Positions 27,018-35,770 are shown, counted from the stretch's first letter. The stretch is 64,000 nucleotides of DNA from an uncultured Planctomycetaceae bacterium (GCA_943787265.1 CALSLT010000033.1:1-64000); one strand, 5' to 3'. Notes: generated by a model from the letters alone, not told the origin. A program made the numbers and translations.

Positions 27018-28451
27018 ATGACGAGTTTCAACGTTGCTTGCTCTCGACTTTTGAGCTTGAGCTGCTTTCTCGTGGTTATTGTTCTTTCGCACGGCGTCGT
27101 GGTGTCTGCGAAGAATCGTCCAAACATTCTGTTGATCGTGAGTGACGATCAGCGGCCGGACACGATTGCGGCGTTGGGCAACGATGTCATTAAGACTCCG
27201 AATCTCGACCGCCTGGTTCGAGAAGGCACAGCGGTCACGCGAGCAACGTGCGGTTATCCAATCTGTACTCCGAGTCGTGCGGAGATCCTTTCCGGGTGCT
27301 CGAGCTTTCGAAACGGTGTGATTGACTTTGGAAAACCTATCGATCCCGAGTTGCCGCTGATGGCTCGGTGGTTTGCCGATGCTGGCTACCGAACGTCGTA
27401 CGTCGGTAAGTGGCACAACGACGGAGCGCCGATCGATCGAGGTTACTCACAGACGAACGGTCTTTATCGGGGAGGCGGAGGCAAGTGGTACAAGCCTCAA
27501 GTCGACTGGTTCGGGCGGCCGGTCACTGGATATCGCGGCTGGATTTTTCAGGACGACGATGGAACGAAGTATCCCGAACGCGGCGTCGGGCTGACGTCAG
27601 ACATCAGCGAGAAGTTTGCGGACGCAGCGATCGAGTTGCTCGAACAGCCGAGCGACAAGCCATTTTTCATTCACGTCAACTTTACGGCTCCGCATGATCC
27701 TCTGATGGTTGATCCGAAGTTTGGAGCGATGTACGACGCGGAGAAGATGCCTCTCCCCAAAAACTTCGCGGCACGGCACCCGTTTGATCATGGCAACTTT
27801 GACGGTCGCGACGAGAAGCTGTTCGCCTGGCCGAGGACTCCGGAGGAAACTCGAGGCGAGATCGCTGCTTACTATGCGGTGATCTCGCACATGGACGCGC
27901 AGATCGGCCGAGTTCTGAAAGCGTTGGAAGCCAGCGGCGAGCTGGACAGCACGGTCATCGTTTTTTCGAGCGATCATGGCCTTGGAGTCGGCAGCCACGG
28001 GTTGCGAGGCAAACAGAGTATGTACGAACACACAATCGGCGTGCCGCTAGTCATGAGTGGGCCGGGCATTTCAAAAGGGAAACGGCTCGCGACGCAGTGC
28101 TACTTAAGAGACCTCTTTCCGACGCTCTGCGATCTCGTCGGCGTTGAAGGTCCGGGTGAGCGGATTGACGGTCGAAGCCTTCAGCCCGCTCTGCTCGGCG
28201 AAAAGGAGCAGATTCATCCGTTTGTTGTTGGGTATTTTCGTACGTTTCAGAGGATGATCCGCTACTCCGGATGGAAGTACATCGAGTACCCGGCCGTCAA
28301 CAAAGTCCAACTGTTCCATCTAACCGAGGACCCTGACGAATTACACGACCTCTCGGACGATCCAAAGCGGGCCAGCACGCGGATCGGCATGGCGACGACT
28401 CTGCATCGCTGGATGAAGGAAAACGGCGATCCACTCTCTGCTTCTAAGTGA
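27018..28451 (+). CDS. Secreted formylglycine sulfatase
   Basis: A 477-residue sulfatase with a signal peptide (about 10-31). Residues 34-47 carry the metal motif RPNILLIVSDDQRP, and the formylglycine motif C83-T-P-S-R lies in GYPICTPSRAEIL. Further metal and substrate sites are YVGKWHND, NFTAPHDPL and SSDHGLGVGSHG. It should remove sulfate esters, most likely from sugars of algal polysaccharides, outside the cytoplasm after FGE maturation. It is preceded by the repeat island and followed by a long non-coding stretch, so it appears monocistronic. A close relative of iduronate-2-sulfatase-type enzymes is plausible. Confidence 0.93.
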   Translation: MTSFNVACSRLLSLSCFLVVIVLSHGVVVSAKNRPNILLIVSDDQRPDTIAALGNDVIKTPNLDRLVREGTAVTRATCGYPICTPSRAEILSGCSSFRNGVIDFGKPIDPELPLMARWFADAGYRTSYVGKWHNDGAPIDRGYSQTNGLYRGGGGKWYKPQVDWFGRPVTGYRGWIFQDDDGTKYPERGVGLTSDISEKFADAAIELLEQPSDKPFFIHVNFTAPHDPLMVDPKFGAMYDAEKMPLPKNFAARHPFDHGNFDGRDEKLFAWPRTPEETRGEIAAYYAVISHMDAQIGRVLKALEASGELDSTVIVFSSDHGLGVGSHGLRGKQSMYEHTIGVPLVMSGPGISKGKRLATQCYLRDLFPTLCDLVGVEGPGERIDGRSLQPALLGEKEQIHPFVVGYFRTFQRMIRYSGWKYIEYPAVNKVQLFHLTEDPDELHDLSDDPKRASTRIGMATTLHRWMKENGDPLSASK

Positions 28452-28700
28452 AACGCCTGTTTTATCTGGGGCGAAACATACGTTCCAAGTTAGGCGGGAA
28501 CAGAAACTTGTGAACCGATCGACGCATTCCGATGCAGCAAAGTGCTCGAATGATTCTGCGGAAAACTGAGGCAAAACGCAGCAGTGCATAATGCGGCACT
28601 TTACAGTGTGCGACATGCCGCAACGGTGGATGGCAGCGTAATCCCTAACGAATAGGTTGTTGAAAGGCGAAACATCTGACATTTTGAAGTTTGTCACATG
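28452..28700. other. Non-coding stretch upstream of the sigma-54-type promoter
   Basis: About 250 bases after the sulfatase stop contain no ORF with a ribosome site. This is where an enhancer-binding protein would be expected to bind if the promoter at 28703 is sigma-54 dependent. GCGGCA/TGCCGC half-sites near 28590 and 28616 are a possible but unproven candidate. Confidence 0.35.
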
Positions 28701-28702
28701 TT

Positions 28703-28718
28703 TGGCACAACGAATGCA
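28703..28718 (+). promoter_or_regulatory. Sigma-54 (RpoN)-type -24/-12 promoter
   Basis: TGGCACAACGAATGCA matches the consensus TGGCAC-N7-TGCW, with GG and GC exactly one helical turn apart. The expected start of transcription is about 28729. No protein gene follows in the same direction for 470 bases; the next element is a strong terminator. Confidence 0.65.
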
Positions 28719-28728
28719 TTAAGGGAGT

Positions 28729-28813
28729 CTCAGCGGTAGCAGGCGTTGGCCCGCACTTGTTACCGTCGGTCTTAGCGTGGCGGATGACCTTGGTCATCCG
28801 TCACGCTTTTTTT
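28729..28813 (+). ncRNA. Candidate sigma-54-dependent small RNA
   Basis: The stretch between the -24/-12 promoter and an intrinsic terminator is about 85 bases and has no credible ORF. It can fold into two stem-loops: a 5' one in which CGGTAGC (28733) pairs with GTTACCG (28758-28764) around an inner GCAGGC/GCCCGC stem, and the 3' terminator hairpin. I do not recognise a known RNA family. The call rests on the promoter-hairpin-terminator arrangement. Confidence 0.5.
28775..28813 (+). terminator. Strong intrinsic terminator of the candidate small RNA
   Basis: GCGTGGCGGATGACC (28775-28789) pairs with GGTCATCCGTCACGC (28792-28806), 15 base pairs with one G-U wobble, followed by seven T residues (28807-28813). 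The T-run is on the plus strand only, so it terminates rightward transcription. Confidence 0.85.
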
Positions 28814-28827
28814 GTGCGCCACCCTCT

Positions 28828-28974
28828 CTACAGCTTCATCGCGTAGTGTCCGAAAGCTGCCGCAGTAACAATGCCCAATCCGAAGTGGATGGGGTATTCG
28901 GTGGGTAGACCGATCAAAAGTGCCCAAACCAATTCCCAGCCAAATACAGGTCCGCAAGCAACGATCGACGCCAT
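28828..28974 (-). CDS. 48-residue hydrophobic small protein
   Basis: This short gene encodes MASIVACGPVFGWELVWALL and 28 further residues, ending AAAFGHYAMKL. It has one or two hydrophobic segments (about 8-22 and 30-42) split by a polar PTEYPIH turn, so it is probably a membrane micro-protein. A textbook ribosome site AGGAG lies 7 bases before the ATG at 28974, which is the main evidence for translation. It converges on the candidate small RNA, with 14 bases between the terminator and its stop. I know no family for it. Confidence 0.6.
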   Translation of the reverse strand: MASIVACGPVFGWELVWALLIGLPTEYPIHFGLGIVTAAAFGHYAMKL

Positions 28975-29206
28975 TTCAGAGCTCCTGATGTTCCTTTTGT
29001 GAAGGTGATTGTCTGAATGGCGAAAGTGAGCCGGGGATATAACTTCCTTCTCACTGAGTATTCTGGCTCTCTGGCGATGATGTTTCTTGCACGGTGACTT
29101 CAGCGAATCCTCTGCCGCGACGTGACATCCTGACTGTGAGCCTCAATAATCGAGGTTCGTCGATGTGACCTCGCAACTTCATGGACTCACTGCAGCAGGA
29201 CTCGTG

Positions 29207-30214
29207 ATGGACTACCGGAATCTCGGAAAAGCTGGCGTCAAAGTCTCACCCATCTGTCTCGGAACGATGATGTTCGGGGGGCAGACCAGCGAAGCGGACT
29301 CAATCAAGATTATTCACCAGGCGAATGATCTGGGGATTAACTTTATCGATACCGCCGACATGTACGCGGGTGGCGAATCGGAAGTTGTCACTGGCAAGGC
29401 GATTGCTGATCGGCGTAACGATGTCGTGCTGGCGACGAAGGGCGTCCAGAAGATGGGCGACGGTCCCAATGATCAGGGAGCCAGCCGCAAGCACCTGATG
29501 CACGCTCTGGACGAGAGTCTGCGGCGGCTGAACACCGACTACATCGACGTCTACTATTATCATGCGCCGGATTACTCGACGCCGATCGAAGAGTCGATGC
29601 GAGCACTCGACGACATGGTTCGTTCGGGCAAGGTCCACTACATCGGTTGCTCGAACTTCCGAGCGTGGCGAATCTGCGAAGCGCGCTGGACGAGCGACAA
29701 GCTGAACCTGCACGCGTTCTCGGTGCTGCAGCCGCTTTACAACATTATGAACCGCGACATCGAAGTCGAAGTTCTGCCGATGTGCCAGGAGAAGGGCCTC
29801 GGAGTTGTCAGTTACTCGCCACTTGCTCGCGGCATTTTGACCGGCAAGTACAAACTCGGCGAGGGCTATCCAGAAGGCAGCCGAGCTTCGCGCAACGATC
29901 CGCGGATGCAGCAGGCCGAACTTCGCGACGCCAGCATCGAGCTTTCGCAGAAGATTGCTGACTACGCACGAAACACGAAGGGCTGCGAGCCGACTCACTT
30001 CGCTCTGGCGTGGTGTCTGGCGAATCCGATTCTGACGTCGATCATTCTCGGGCCGAAGACACAGGCACAGTTCGAAGACAACATGAAGTGCCTGGATGTC
30101 GAGATCACGGCAGCGGATGAAGACTTCATCGACGACCTGATTCCGGTCGGCGAGCACAGCGGCAAAGGCTTCCAGGACACGGCTTACCCGGTGACCGGCC
30201 GGCCTCGTGGGTGA
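29207..30214 (+). CDS. Aldo/keto reductase
   Basis: A protein of about 335 residues with a TIM-barrel oxidoreductase fold, using NADPH to reduce carbonyls. Landmarks are MDYRNLGKAGVKVSPICLGT at the start, FIDTADMYAGGESE with the catalytic Asp and Tyr, DYIDVYYYHAPD, GCSNFRAW and VSYSPLARGILTGKY. It belongs to the YajO/Tas-like bacterial group by motif. ATG 29207 is preferred over GTG 29165 because homology starts there. The GntP permease follows after 77 bases, so a role in sugar or sugar-acid metabolism is plausible. Confidence 0.93.
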   Translation: MDYRNLGKAGVKVSPICLGTMMFGGQTSEADSIKIIHQANDLGINFIDTADMYAGGESEVVTGKAIADRRNDVVLATKGVQKMGDGPNDQGASRKHLMHALDESLRRLNTDYIDVYYYHAPDYSTPIEESMRALDDMVRSGKVHYIGCSNFRAWRICEARWTSDKLNLHAFSVLQPLYNIMNRDIEVEVLPMCQEKGLGVVSYSPLARGILTGKYKLGEGYPEGSRASRNDPRMQQAELRDASIELSQKIADYARNTKGCEPTHFALAWCLANPILTSIILGPKTQAQFEDNMKCLDVEITAADEDFIDDLIPVGEHSGKGFQDTAYPVTGRPRG

Positions 30215-30291
30215 GCTGGTCCGTGGTTCGCGGTTTTGAGTCACTAAGCTGACGCATCAGACTTCGTCAGGCACAGCCTGACCTACCAGGA

Positions 30292-32040
30292 ATGTCATCA
30301 ATGGAAGCTTCTGCAATCTGGACGATCGTAACTCTTGGCATCGGAATGCTGATCGTCATCGGCGGCATCCTTGTATTGCGATTGCATGCCTTCCTGGCAT
30401 TGACGTTTGCCGCATTGGTTGTGGCAATCATGACTCCGCAGTCAGCCACGCGGAATTATGAGATCAGCAAGAGTGCGACCGAGGTCACCTACACGGAAAA
30501 TATCGAATACGAGCGAGCCGATCTGGACGGCAGTCTCACTCCTGCGACCAATGTGCTGATCGGAATTTCGGACCAAGACAAGTTTCCCACCGATCGCGAA
30601 TACATGCTGATTCGACGGACGGGTGATTCGTTCGGCGTCATCTATCCGCGAATCAATCCGGTAGAAGGGTTGAGTTCCAATACCGGCGACGAGCCTCCGT
30701 CGACGGCCTTAGTCATGGTTGCTGTCGACGAACCTGCCGATCATCGCCCTCAGGTTGGCGATTTCATCATCGAGCCTCACCTCTACACGTCGGCGGTGAA
30801 AGAGTCGAAACAGACGGTTGCATCCCGCGTTGCTTCTGGCTTCGGAACGACGGCCGGAAAGATCGGTATTCTGATCGCGATGGCATCGATCATCGGGAAA
30901 TGTCTGCTGGACAGCGGAGCTGCGGACCGAATTGTTCGCACGGCTCTCGCTAAGTTCGGGGAGAAGTTCGCTCCGCTTTCGTTTGTGTTCAGCGGATTTC
31001 TGCTGGGAGTGCCGGTGTTCTTCGACACGGTCTTCTATCTGATGATTCCGCTTGGCAAGGCGATGCAGCTGCGGACCGGTCGAAACTATCTGCTCTTCGT
31101 GCTGACAATCGTGGCGGGGGCGACGATGGCGCACTCGCTCGTTCCGCCGACGCCTGGACCGCTAGTCGTCGCTGAGGAACTCGGCGTCGACATTGGCATG
31201 ATGATTCTTGCCGGCTGCTGCGTCGGATTTTTCACCGCGGGATTCGGGTACCTGTACGCGTCGATGTTTGCCAACAACATCTGGACGTTACCACTGCGTG
31301 AGACGTCTGACTTTTCGCTGAAGGATCTGGAAGCACTGTCTAACCGAGAAGAATCGGAACTGCCGCCATTCTGGCTTTCGATACTCCCGATCGTCCTGCC
31401 CGTCGTACTGATTGCTGGCTACAGCGTGATCAAGGCTTTGGAAATTGAGATGTCGCCAACGGTCGGCAAGATTGCTGCCACGCTCGGTGACAAGAATATC
31501 GCTCTGATTATTTCCGCGGTGATCGCGATGTTCACGCTGATCCGGTCTCGTGGACTTTCACGCAAAGAGCTGGCCGACGCGGTCGGAGCTTCGCTGGCCA
31601 GCGGAGGGATCATCATTCTGATTACCTCCGCAGGCGGAGCGTTCGGTAAGACACTTCAGGCAACGGGAGTTGCAACTCTGATTCAGGACCTGTCGGTCAC
31701 TTCGCCGGCCATGATTATCACGATGGCCTGGCTGATCACCGCGGCGATCCGAACGGCTCAGGGATCGGCGACAGTGGCGATGATGACGGCCGTTGGGATT
31801 CTCGGCGGTCTTGCTCAATCGGGAACGCTGCCGTTCCATCCGGTTTACCTGGCTCTGGCCATTGGGTGCGGTTCCAAACCGATCGCCTGGATGAACGATT
31901 CCGGCTTCTGGGTGATCACTCGAATGAGCGGTATGACCGAAGGCGAAGGTTTGAAATACATCACGCCGATGACAACGTTGATGGGCGTCGTCGGGCTCGT
32001 TGTCACCATTGCCGGCGCGATTCTGTTTCCGATGGTATGA
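30292..32040 (+). CDS. GntP-family permease with a soluble insertion
   Basis: A 582-residue membrane protein of the gluconate:proton symporter family. Two helices occupy residues 8-48. A non-membrane insertion of about 130 residues (50-178) follows, and the GntP core then resumes: IGILIAMASIIGKCLLDSGA, GVPVFFDTVFYLMIPL, HSLVPPTPGPL, and AIRTAQGSATVAMMTA at the end. Normal GntP proteins are about 440-450 residues, so the insertion explains the excess. It is predicted beta-rich and acidic, of unknown function. The gene lies between an aldo/keto reductase and an MFS sugar-acid transporter, all on the plus strand. Confidence 0.92.
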   Translation: MSSMEASAIWTIVTLGIGMLIVIGGILVLRLHAFLALTFAALVVAIMTPQSATRNYEISKSATEVTYTENIEYERADLDGSLTPATNVLIGISDQDKFPTDREYMLIRRTGDSFGVIYPRINPVEGLSSNTGDEPPSTALVMVAVDEPADHRPQVGDFIIEPHLYTSAVKESKQTVASRVASGFGTTAGKIGILIAMASIIGKCLLDSGAADRIVRTALAKFGEKFAPLSFVFSGFLLGVPVFFDTVFYLMIPLGKAMQLRTGRNYLLFVLTIVAGATMAHSLVPPTPGPLVVAEELGVDIGMMILAGCCVGFFTAGFGYLYASMFANNIWTLPLRETSDFSLKDLEALSNREESELPPFWLSILPIVLPVVLIAGYSVIKALEIEMSPTVGKIAATLGDKNIALIISAVIAMFTLIRSRGLSRKELADAVGASLASGGIIILITSAGGAFGKTLQATGVATLIQDLSVTSPAMIITMAWLITAAIRTAQGSATVAMMTAVGILGGLAQSGTLPFHPVYLALAIGCGSKPIAWMNDSGFWVITRMSGMTEGEGLKYITPMTTLMGVVGLVVTIAGAILFPMV

Positions 32041-32108
32041 ACCTGCTGAGCGACTTACTCAATCTGCCGTGTCCGAACCGGTTCTGAATTCAGCAAAGGC
32101 AACGTCCC

Positions 32109-33872
32109 ATGCCAGAGGAAGTAGCAACGCAGGTACGTGCCACGCGGATTCGCTATCTGATCGTCGCCGCTGCGACGTTGATGTCGTTCCTGCTTTATCT
32201 CGACCGGTTCTGCGTCTCCTTCGCCGTTGACTACATTCGCCAGGATCTGGGGATGAGTCAGGGGCAGGTGAAATGGTTTCTCAGCGCCTTCTTCTGGTCT
32301 TACGCCCTGGCTCAGGTACCTTCCGGCTGGTTGAGCGACCGATACGGCGCGAGGATCATGCTGGTTATTTATATCCTGACCTGGTCATTCTTTACTGGAC
32401 TGATCGGAGCAGCCAACAGTTTTGCGATGCTGATCGTGTCGCGGCTCGGCCTGGGATTTGGTCAGGCAGGAGCCTATCCAACGGCAGCATCGATAGTCGG
32501 ACGTTGGATGCCGGTTACAGCTCGCGGAAGCGCGAGCGCGATTGTTGCCAACGGCGGCCGCATTGGCGGTGCTCTTGCTCCGGTGCTCACCGCTTATCTT
32601 ATCGTTCAGTTTGTGCCGATGGGGACTCCTGTCGAGCTTGTTCCCAAAGATGTTCTGATCTCCAGCGAGGTGATCGAACGTCTGCAGGCCGATGGGAAAG
32701 CAAGCTCTTTGCGCGACCACCTCACGCCAACCGATACTCAAAAACTGGACGCTGCGACGGTTACGGTCGAGGGGACTGGTGACGACGAAACGAAAGAGTA
32801 TTCGGGCGTTGATCCCGAAGACCTCGTCGTCATGCTGAATCAGATCATCGAATCTGACGAAATTTACAACGAGCAGCAGATGGGCACGGTGAAGTTGCCT
32901 AAAGAAGGCCTTCGCATGCTGGCCCTGGTGAACGAGGGCGAAGAACTTTCGCGCGACCAGCGAGTCCGGTTTCATCGGTTCCTGTTGGAAGGAGTGTTTC
33001 CGAGAGGGCTGGCGAAGCTCTACGGAAAAGGCTGGCGACCGATCATGTATATCTATGGGTTCGCCGGGATTTTCGTCGCCGCTTTCTTCTGGATCTTCTT
33101 CCACAATCGCCCTGAAGTTCACCCGTGGAGCAACAAGGCTGAGCACGAGATGATTCTGCAAGGCCGCGAAGAGCTTTCGAAGCACGACGGCCAAAAATTG
33201 GAGCCCGCTCCGATCAAAGCACTCGTACTGAGTTTCAACATGTGGTGCAGTTGCTTTTCGCAGTGGGGCACGAATGTTGGATGGGTGTTCCTGGTGACCT
33301 GGTTGTCGCGTTACCTTTTGGATGTTCACAACGTACCGATCCTCGAACGCGGCACGATGGCGATGACTCCGGTGCTGATCGGGATGATCGGCATGATGTC
33401 AGGCGGCAAGTTTACCGACATCATGGCAGCCAAACTCGGCGTCAAGTGGGGGAGACGGCTCCCGATCGCCGGGTCGCGCGTTGTTGCATTGTCTGCTTAT
33501 CTTTGTTGCGTCGGCATCACGACGTTGCTGCCTGAAAATTCGTCGCTGAACACTCCGTGGGTTTTCGTCGGGTTGTTTTCGGTCGTCGCGTTTTCGACGG
33601 ACTTCGGCACACCGTCGATCTGGGCATTTACTCAGGACATTGGCGGTCGGCAGGTTGCGTCGGTACTCGGTTGGGGAAACATGTGGGGGAACCTGGGGGC
33701 CGCGTTCTCCCCTTTGATCTACGATGCCTTCCTGGGCGAAACGCCGGGGCTTCGAGAATGGAACATGATGTTTCTAGTATGTGCCGGAGCGTTTCTGTTC
33801 TCGGGCATCTGCGGCCTGCTTCTGGACGCAACTCAGCCCCTGCTTGATGATGGTTCATCATCCAACGGATAG
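32109..33872 (+). CDS. MFS transporter (anion:cation symporter type) with a periplasmic insertion
   Basis: A 587-residue major-facilitator protein related to hexuronate/galactonate symporters. TM1 contains the ACS-type LLYLDRFCVSFAVDYIRQDL, and the MFS loop motif is GWLSDRYGAR near residue 75. TM5 ends near 168. A hydrophilic stretch of about 140 residues (170-308) comes next, before TM6 (WRPIMYIYGFAGIFVAAFF). In standard topology that loop is periplasmic. The second half has six helices. Typical ACS proteins have about 430 residues. It probably imports sugar acids or other organic anions, and it follows the GntP permease after 68 bases. Confidence 0.9.
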   Translation: MPEEVATQVRATRIRYLIVAAATLMSFLLYLDRFCVSFAVDYIRQDLGMSQGQVKWFLSAFFWSYALAQVPSGWLSDRYGARIMLVIYILTWSFFTGLIGAANSFAMLIVSRLGLGFGQAGAYPTAASIVGRWMPVTARGSASAIVANGGRIGGALAPVLTAYLIVQFVPMGTPVELVPKDVLISSEVIERLQADGKASSLRDHLTPTDTQKLDAATVTVEGTGDDETKEYSGVDPEDLVVMLNQIIESDEIYNEQQMGTVKLPKEGLRMLALVNEGEELSRDQRVRFHRFLLEGVFPRGLAKLYGKGWRPIMYIYGFAGIFVAAFFWIFFHNRPEVHPWSNKAEHEMILQGREELSKHDGQKLEPAPIKALVLSFNMWCSCFSQWGTNVGWVFLVTWLSRYLLDVHNVPILERGTMAMTPVLIGMIGMMSGGKFTDIMAAKLGVKWGRRLPIAGSRVVALSAYLCCVGITTLLPENSSLNTPWVFVGLFSVVAFSTDFGTPSIWAFTQDIGGRQVASVLGWGNMWGNLGAAFSPLIYDAFLGETPGLREWNMMFLVCAGAFLFSGICGLLLDATQPLLDDGSSSNG

Positions 33873-33948
33873 AGTAATCGCCGCCGGACATACCTGTTTC
33901 TTCACGACGTGCCATATCGCCAACGAGCAATCTGAGCCACAGTTCAAA

Positions 33949-34308
33949 ATGAGTTACCAAGGTCCGTCCATCCCTCGGCAGCATCCGTATCCGGTACAGC
34001 CGCTTCGACAGTTTCCCCGATACATCCGAGCCATCGAACTGGTCTTCTGGGCGGGAGTCTTTGCCACCATCTGGCACACTGGATCGATTCTTTGGCCCGT
34101 TGTCGTCGGATGGTGCGTCTCGTCGCTGGTTTGGTATTTGATCTACACTCAGTTTCGTTGTCCGGGATGCCATCAACATTTGACGTCGCGAAATGAGATC
34201 GACTTCAATGATAGCGAGCATCTTTTCTATGACTGTGATCAGTGCCAAATTACATATGATCCGCAGTATTCAGAAGCGCCGGACAACACTGACTCCAGTG
34301 AGGACTAA
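33949..34308 (+). CDS. Small membrane protein with a zinc-ribbon-like tail
   Basis: A protein of about 119 residues, not recognised by family. Two membrane helices occupy about 30-45 and 50-68 (VFWAGVFATIWHTGSILWPV then VVGWCVSSLVWYLIYTQF). A four-Cys motif follows: CPGCH at about 72 and CDQC at about 96, suggesting a zinc ribbon on one membrane face. An acidic tail ends the protein. ATG 33949 is the natural start; upstream in-frame codons belong to the end of the MFS gene in another frame. Confidence 0.65.
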   Translation: MSYQGPSIPRQHPYPVQPLRQFPRYIRAIELVFWAGVFATIWHTGSILWPVVVGWCVSSLVWYLIYTQFRCPGCHQHLTSRNEIDFNDSEHLFYDCDQCQITYDPQYSEAPDNTDSSED

Positions 34309-34378
34309 AATCGACGGCCTCGCTTAACCAATCGATATTCAGCATACCTTAAAGAATAGATTCAGGAACACAGTCGCC

Positions 34379-35641
34379 ATGAAGGCAGAGATTATTTCGA
34401 TCGGCAGCGAACTCACCAGCGGGGCGAAGCTCGACACCAACAGTCAGTGGCTGAGCACTCAACTTTCTGAGATCGGCATTCCCGTTCACTTTCACGCGAC
34501 GATGGCCGACGACCGGCAGACGATGCTCGAAGTCTTTCAGACCGCAGTCAATCGGTCAGACATCGTGCTTGTGACCGGAGGGCTGGGACCGACACTCGAC
34601 GATCTGACGCGTGAGTTGATTGCCGAGCTGACCGGCACGGAGCTGGTTCTTGATGAACCTTCACTGGAGTACATCCAGCACCTGTTCGAAAAACGCGGCC
34701 GGGTGATGGCGGACCGGAATAAGATTCAGGCGATGTTTCCGGCGGGCAGCGAAGTATTGAAGAATCCAGTTGGTACGGCTCCGGGCGTCTGGATGGAAGT
34801 TGCTCGCGAAGGTCGACCGCCAAGCCTGCTGGCCGCGATGCCAGGCGTGCCAAGCGAAATGAAATTGATGTACCGAGAACAGGTGCTTCCGCGGTTACCG
34901 CAGGGCGAGCGAGTCATCCGTCGCAGCAGTGTTCACTGTTTCGGGCAGGGCGAGTCGAACATCGAAGAAATGCTCGGTGATCTGACGGCCAGAGACCGTA
35001 ATCCTGAAGTTGGCATTACGGCATCTTCGGCAACGATCAGTCTGAGAATCGCGGCGCACGGTTCGAGCATCGAAGAATGCGACAACGCCATCGCCGAAAC
35101 AAAGGCGATGATTGCGGACAAGCTGGGGCATCTGATTTTTGGCGAGGACGATCACACGCTCGAATCATCCGTCGTCAATACGTTGCTGCAACGCGGTCAG
35201 GCAATCACAACGGTCGAAGCCGGAACACGAGGCTTGCTGGCGCAAATGCTGAGCACGACTCCAGGGGCAGACTCGTGCTTTCTCGGCGGCGTCGTCCTGA
35301 ACGCGTCGCCGAGTGTTGTGATCTCACTGGGGGATGACGACGGAGCTGTCGACGCAGACTCCGATGCCGGGGCAATGAGTCTTGTGTCGGCCGAAGAGAC
35401 TCTGGAAATGGCACAGAACGCTCGACGACGTTTCGAAAGCGATTTCGCTCTGTCGATTTCTCCGTTCACCGAACCGTCAGCTCCCGGAGAGCCGGCGACA
35501 TCGTTCATCGCTCTCGCAGGAGAGAATGTTAACGAAGTACACGAGCACAAGATTCTGGTCGATCCAGCCATCGCTCGTCCGCGAGCCGCCAAAGGGGCGT
35601 TGAACCTGCTGCGACATCATTTGCTGGAGACTGGCGATTGA
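34379..35641 (+). CDS. CinA-like protein with a degenerate C-terminal domain
   Basis: A 420-residue protein. Residues 1-170 form a molybdopterin-binding-type (MoCF) domain with MKAEIISIGSELTSGAKLDT and VLVTGGLGPTLDDLTRE, as in CinA. A middle domain follows. The C-terminal part corresponds to the PncC-type NMN deamidase, but the usual ESCTGG active-site motif is EAGTRG (residues 280-285), so the catalytic Ser is missing, and the region after 290 is poorly conserved. It is therefore probably a CinA homologue without deamidase activity. The N-terminal ADP-ribose pyrophosphatase function may persist. The gene is followed by a palindromic repeat. Confidence 0.88.
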   Translation: MKAEIISIGSELTSGAKLDTNSQWLSTQLSEIGIPVHFHATMADDRQTMLEVFQTAVNRSDIVLVTGGLGPTLDDLTRELIAELTGTELVLDEPSLEYIQHLFEKRGRVMADRNKIQAMFPAGSEVLKNPVGTAPGVWMEVAREGRPPSLLAAMPGVPSEMKLMYREQVLPRLPQGERVIRRSSVHCFGQGESNIEEMLGDLTARDRNPEVGITASSATISLRIAAHGSSIEECDNAIAETKAMIADKLGHLIFGEDDHTLESSVVNTLLQRGQAITTVEAGTRGLLAQMLSTTPGADSCFLGGVVLNASPSVVISLGDDDGAVDADSDAGAMSLVSAEETLEMAQNARRRFESDFALSISPFTEPSAPGEPATSFIALAGENVNEVHEHKILVDPAIARPRAAKGALNLLRHHLLETGD

Positions 35642-35686
35642 GTCGGACCGTCAAGACTCCGAAACTAGCGGTGGTCCATTGAAGAC

Positions 35687-35770
35687 GAACCACGAATGGA
35701 CACAAATAGACACGAATAATTTCCGCCTGGTTGTCTTGTATTCGTGTTTCTTCGTGTCCATTCGTGGTTC
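35687..35770. repeat. Hairpin repeat of the ACCACGAATGGACACGAAT type
   Basis: The left arm (35687-35719) contains ACCACGAATGGACACAAAT, and the right arm (35740-35770) is its near reverse complement ending CATTCGTGGTTC. The 20-base loop is unrelated. It lies between the CinA-like gene and the DUF1549/DUF1553 gene. Same family as 26650-26957 and 55763-55815. Confidence 0.85.

Noticed and set aside
28772..28957. 61-codon minus-strand frame over the candidate small RNA terminator
   Set aside because: It overlaps the 48-residue gene in another frame, has no ribosome site, and runs through the terminator hairpin.
29300..30244. 314-codon frame antisense to the aldo/keto reductase
   Set aside because: Shadow of a clear enzyme gene; no start signal.
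32385..33329. 314-codon frame antisense to the MFS gene
   Set aside because: Arg/His/Asp-rich composition typical of a shadow frame; no homology.
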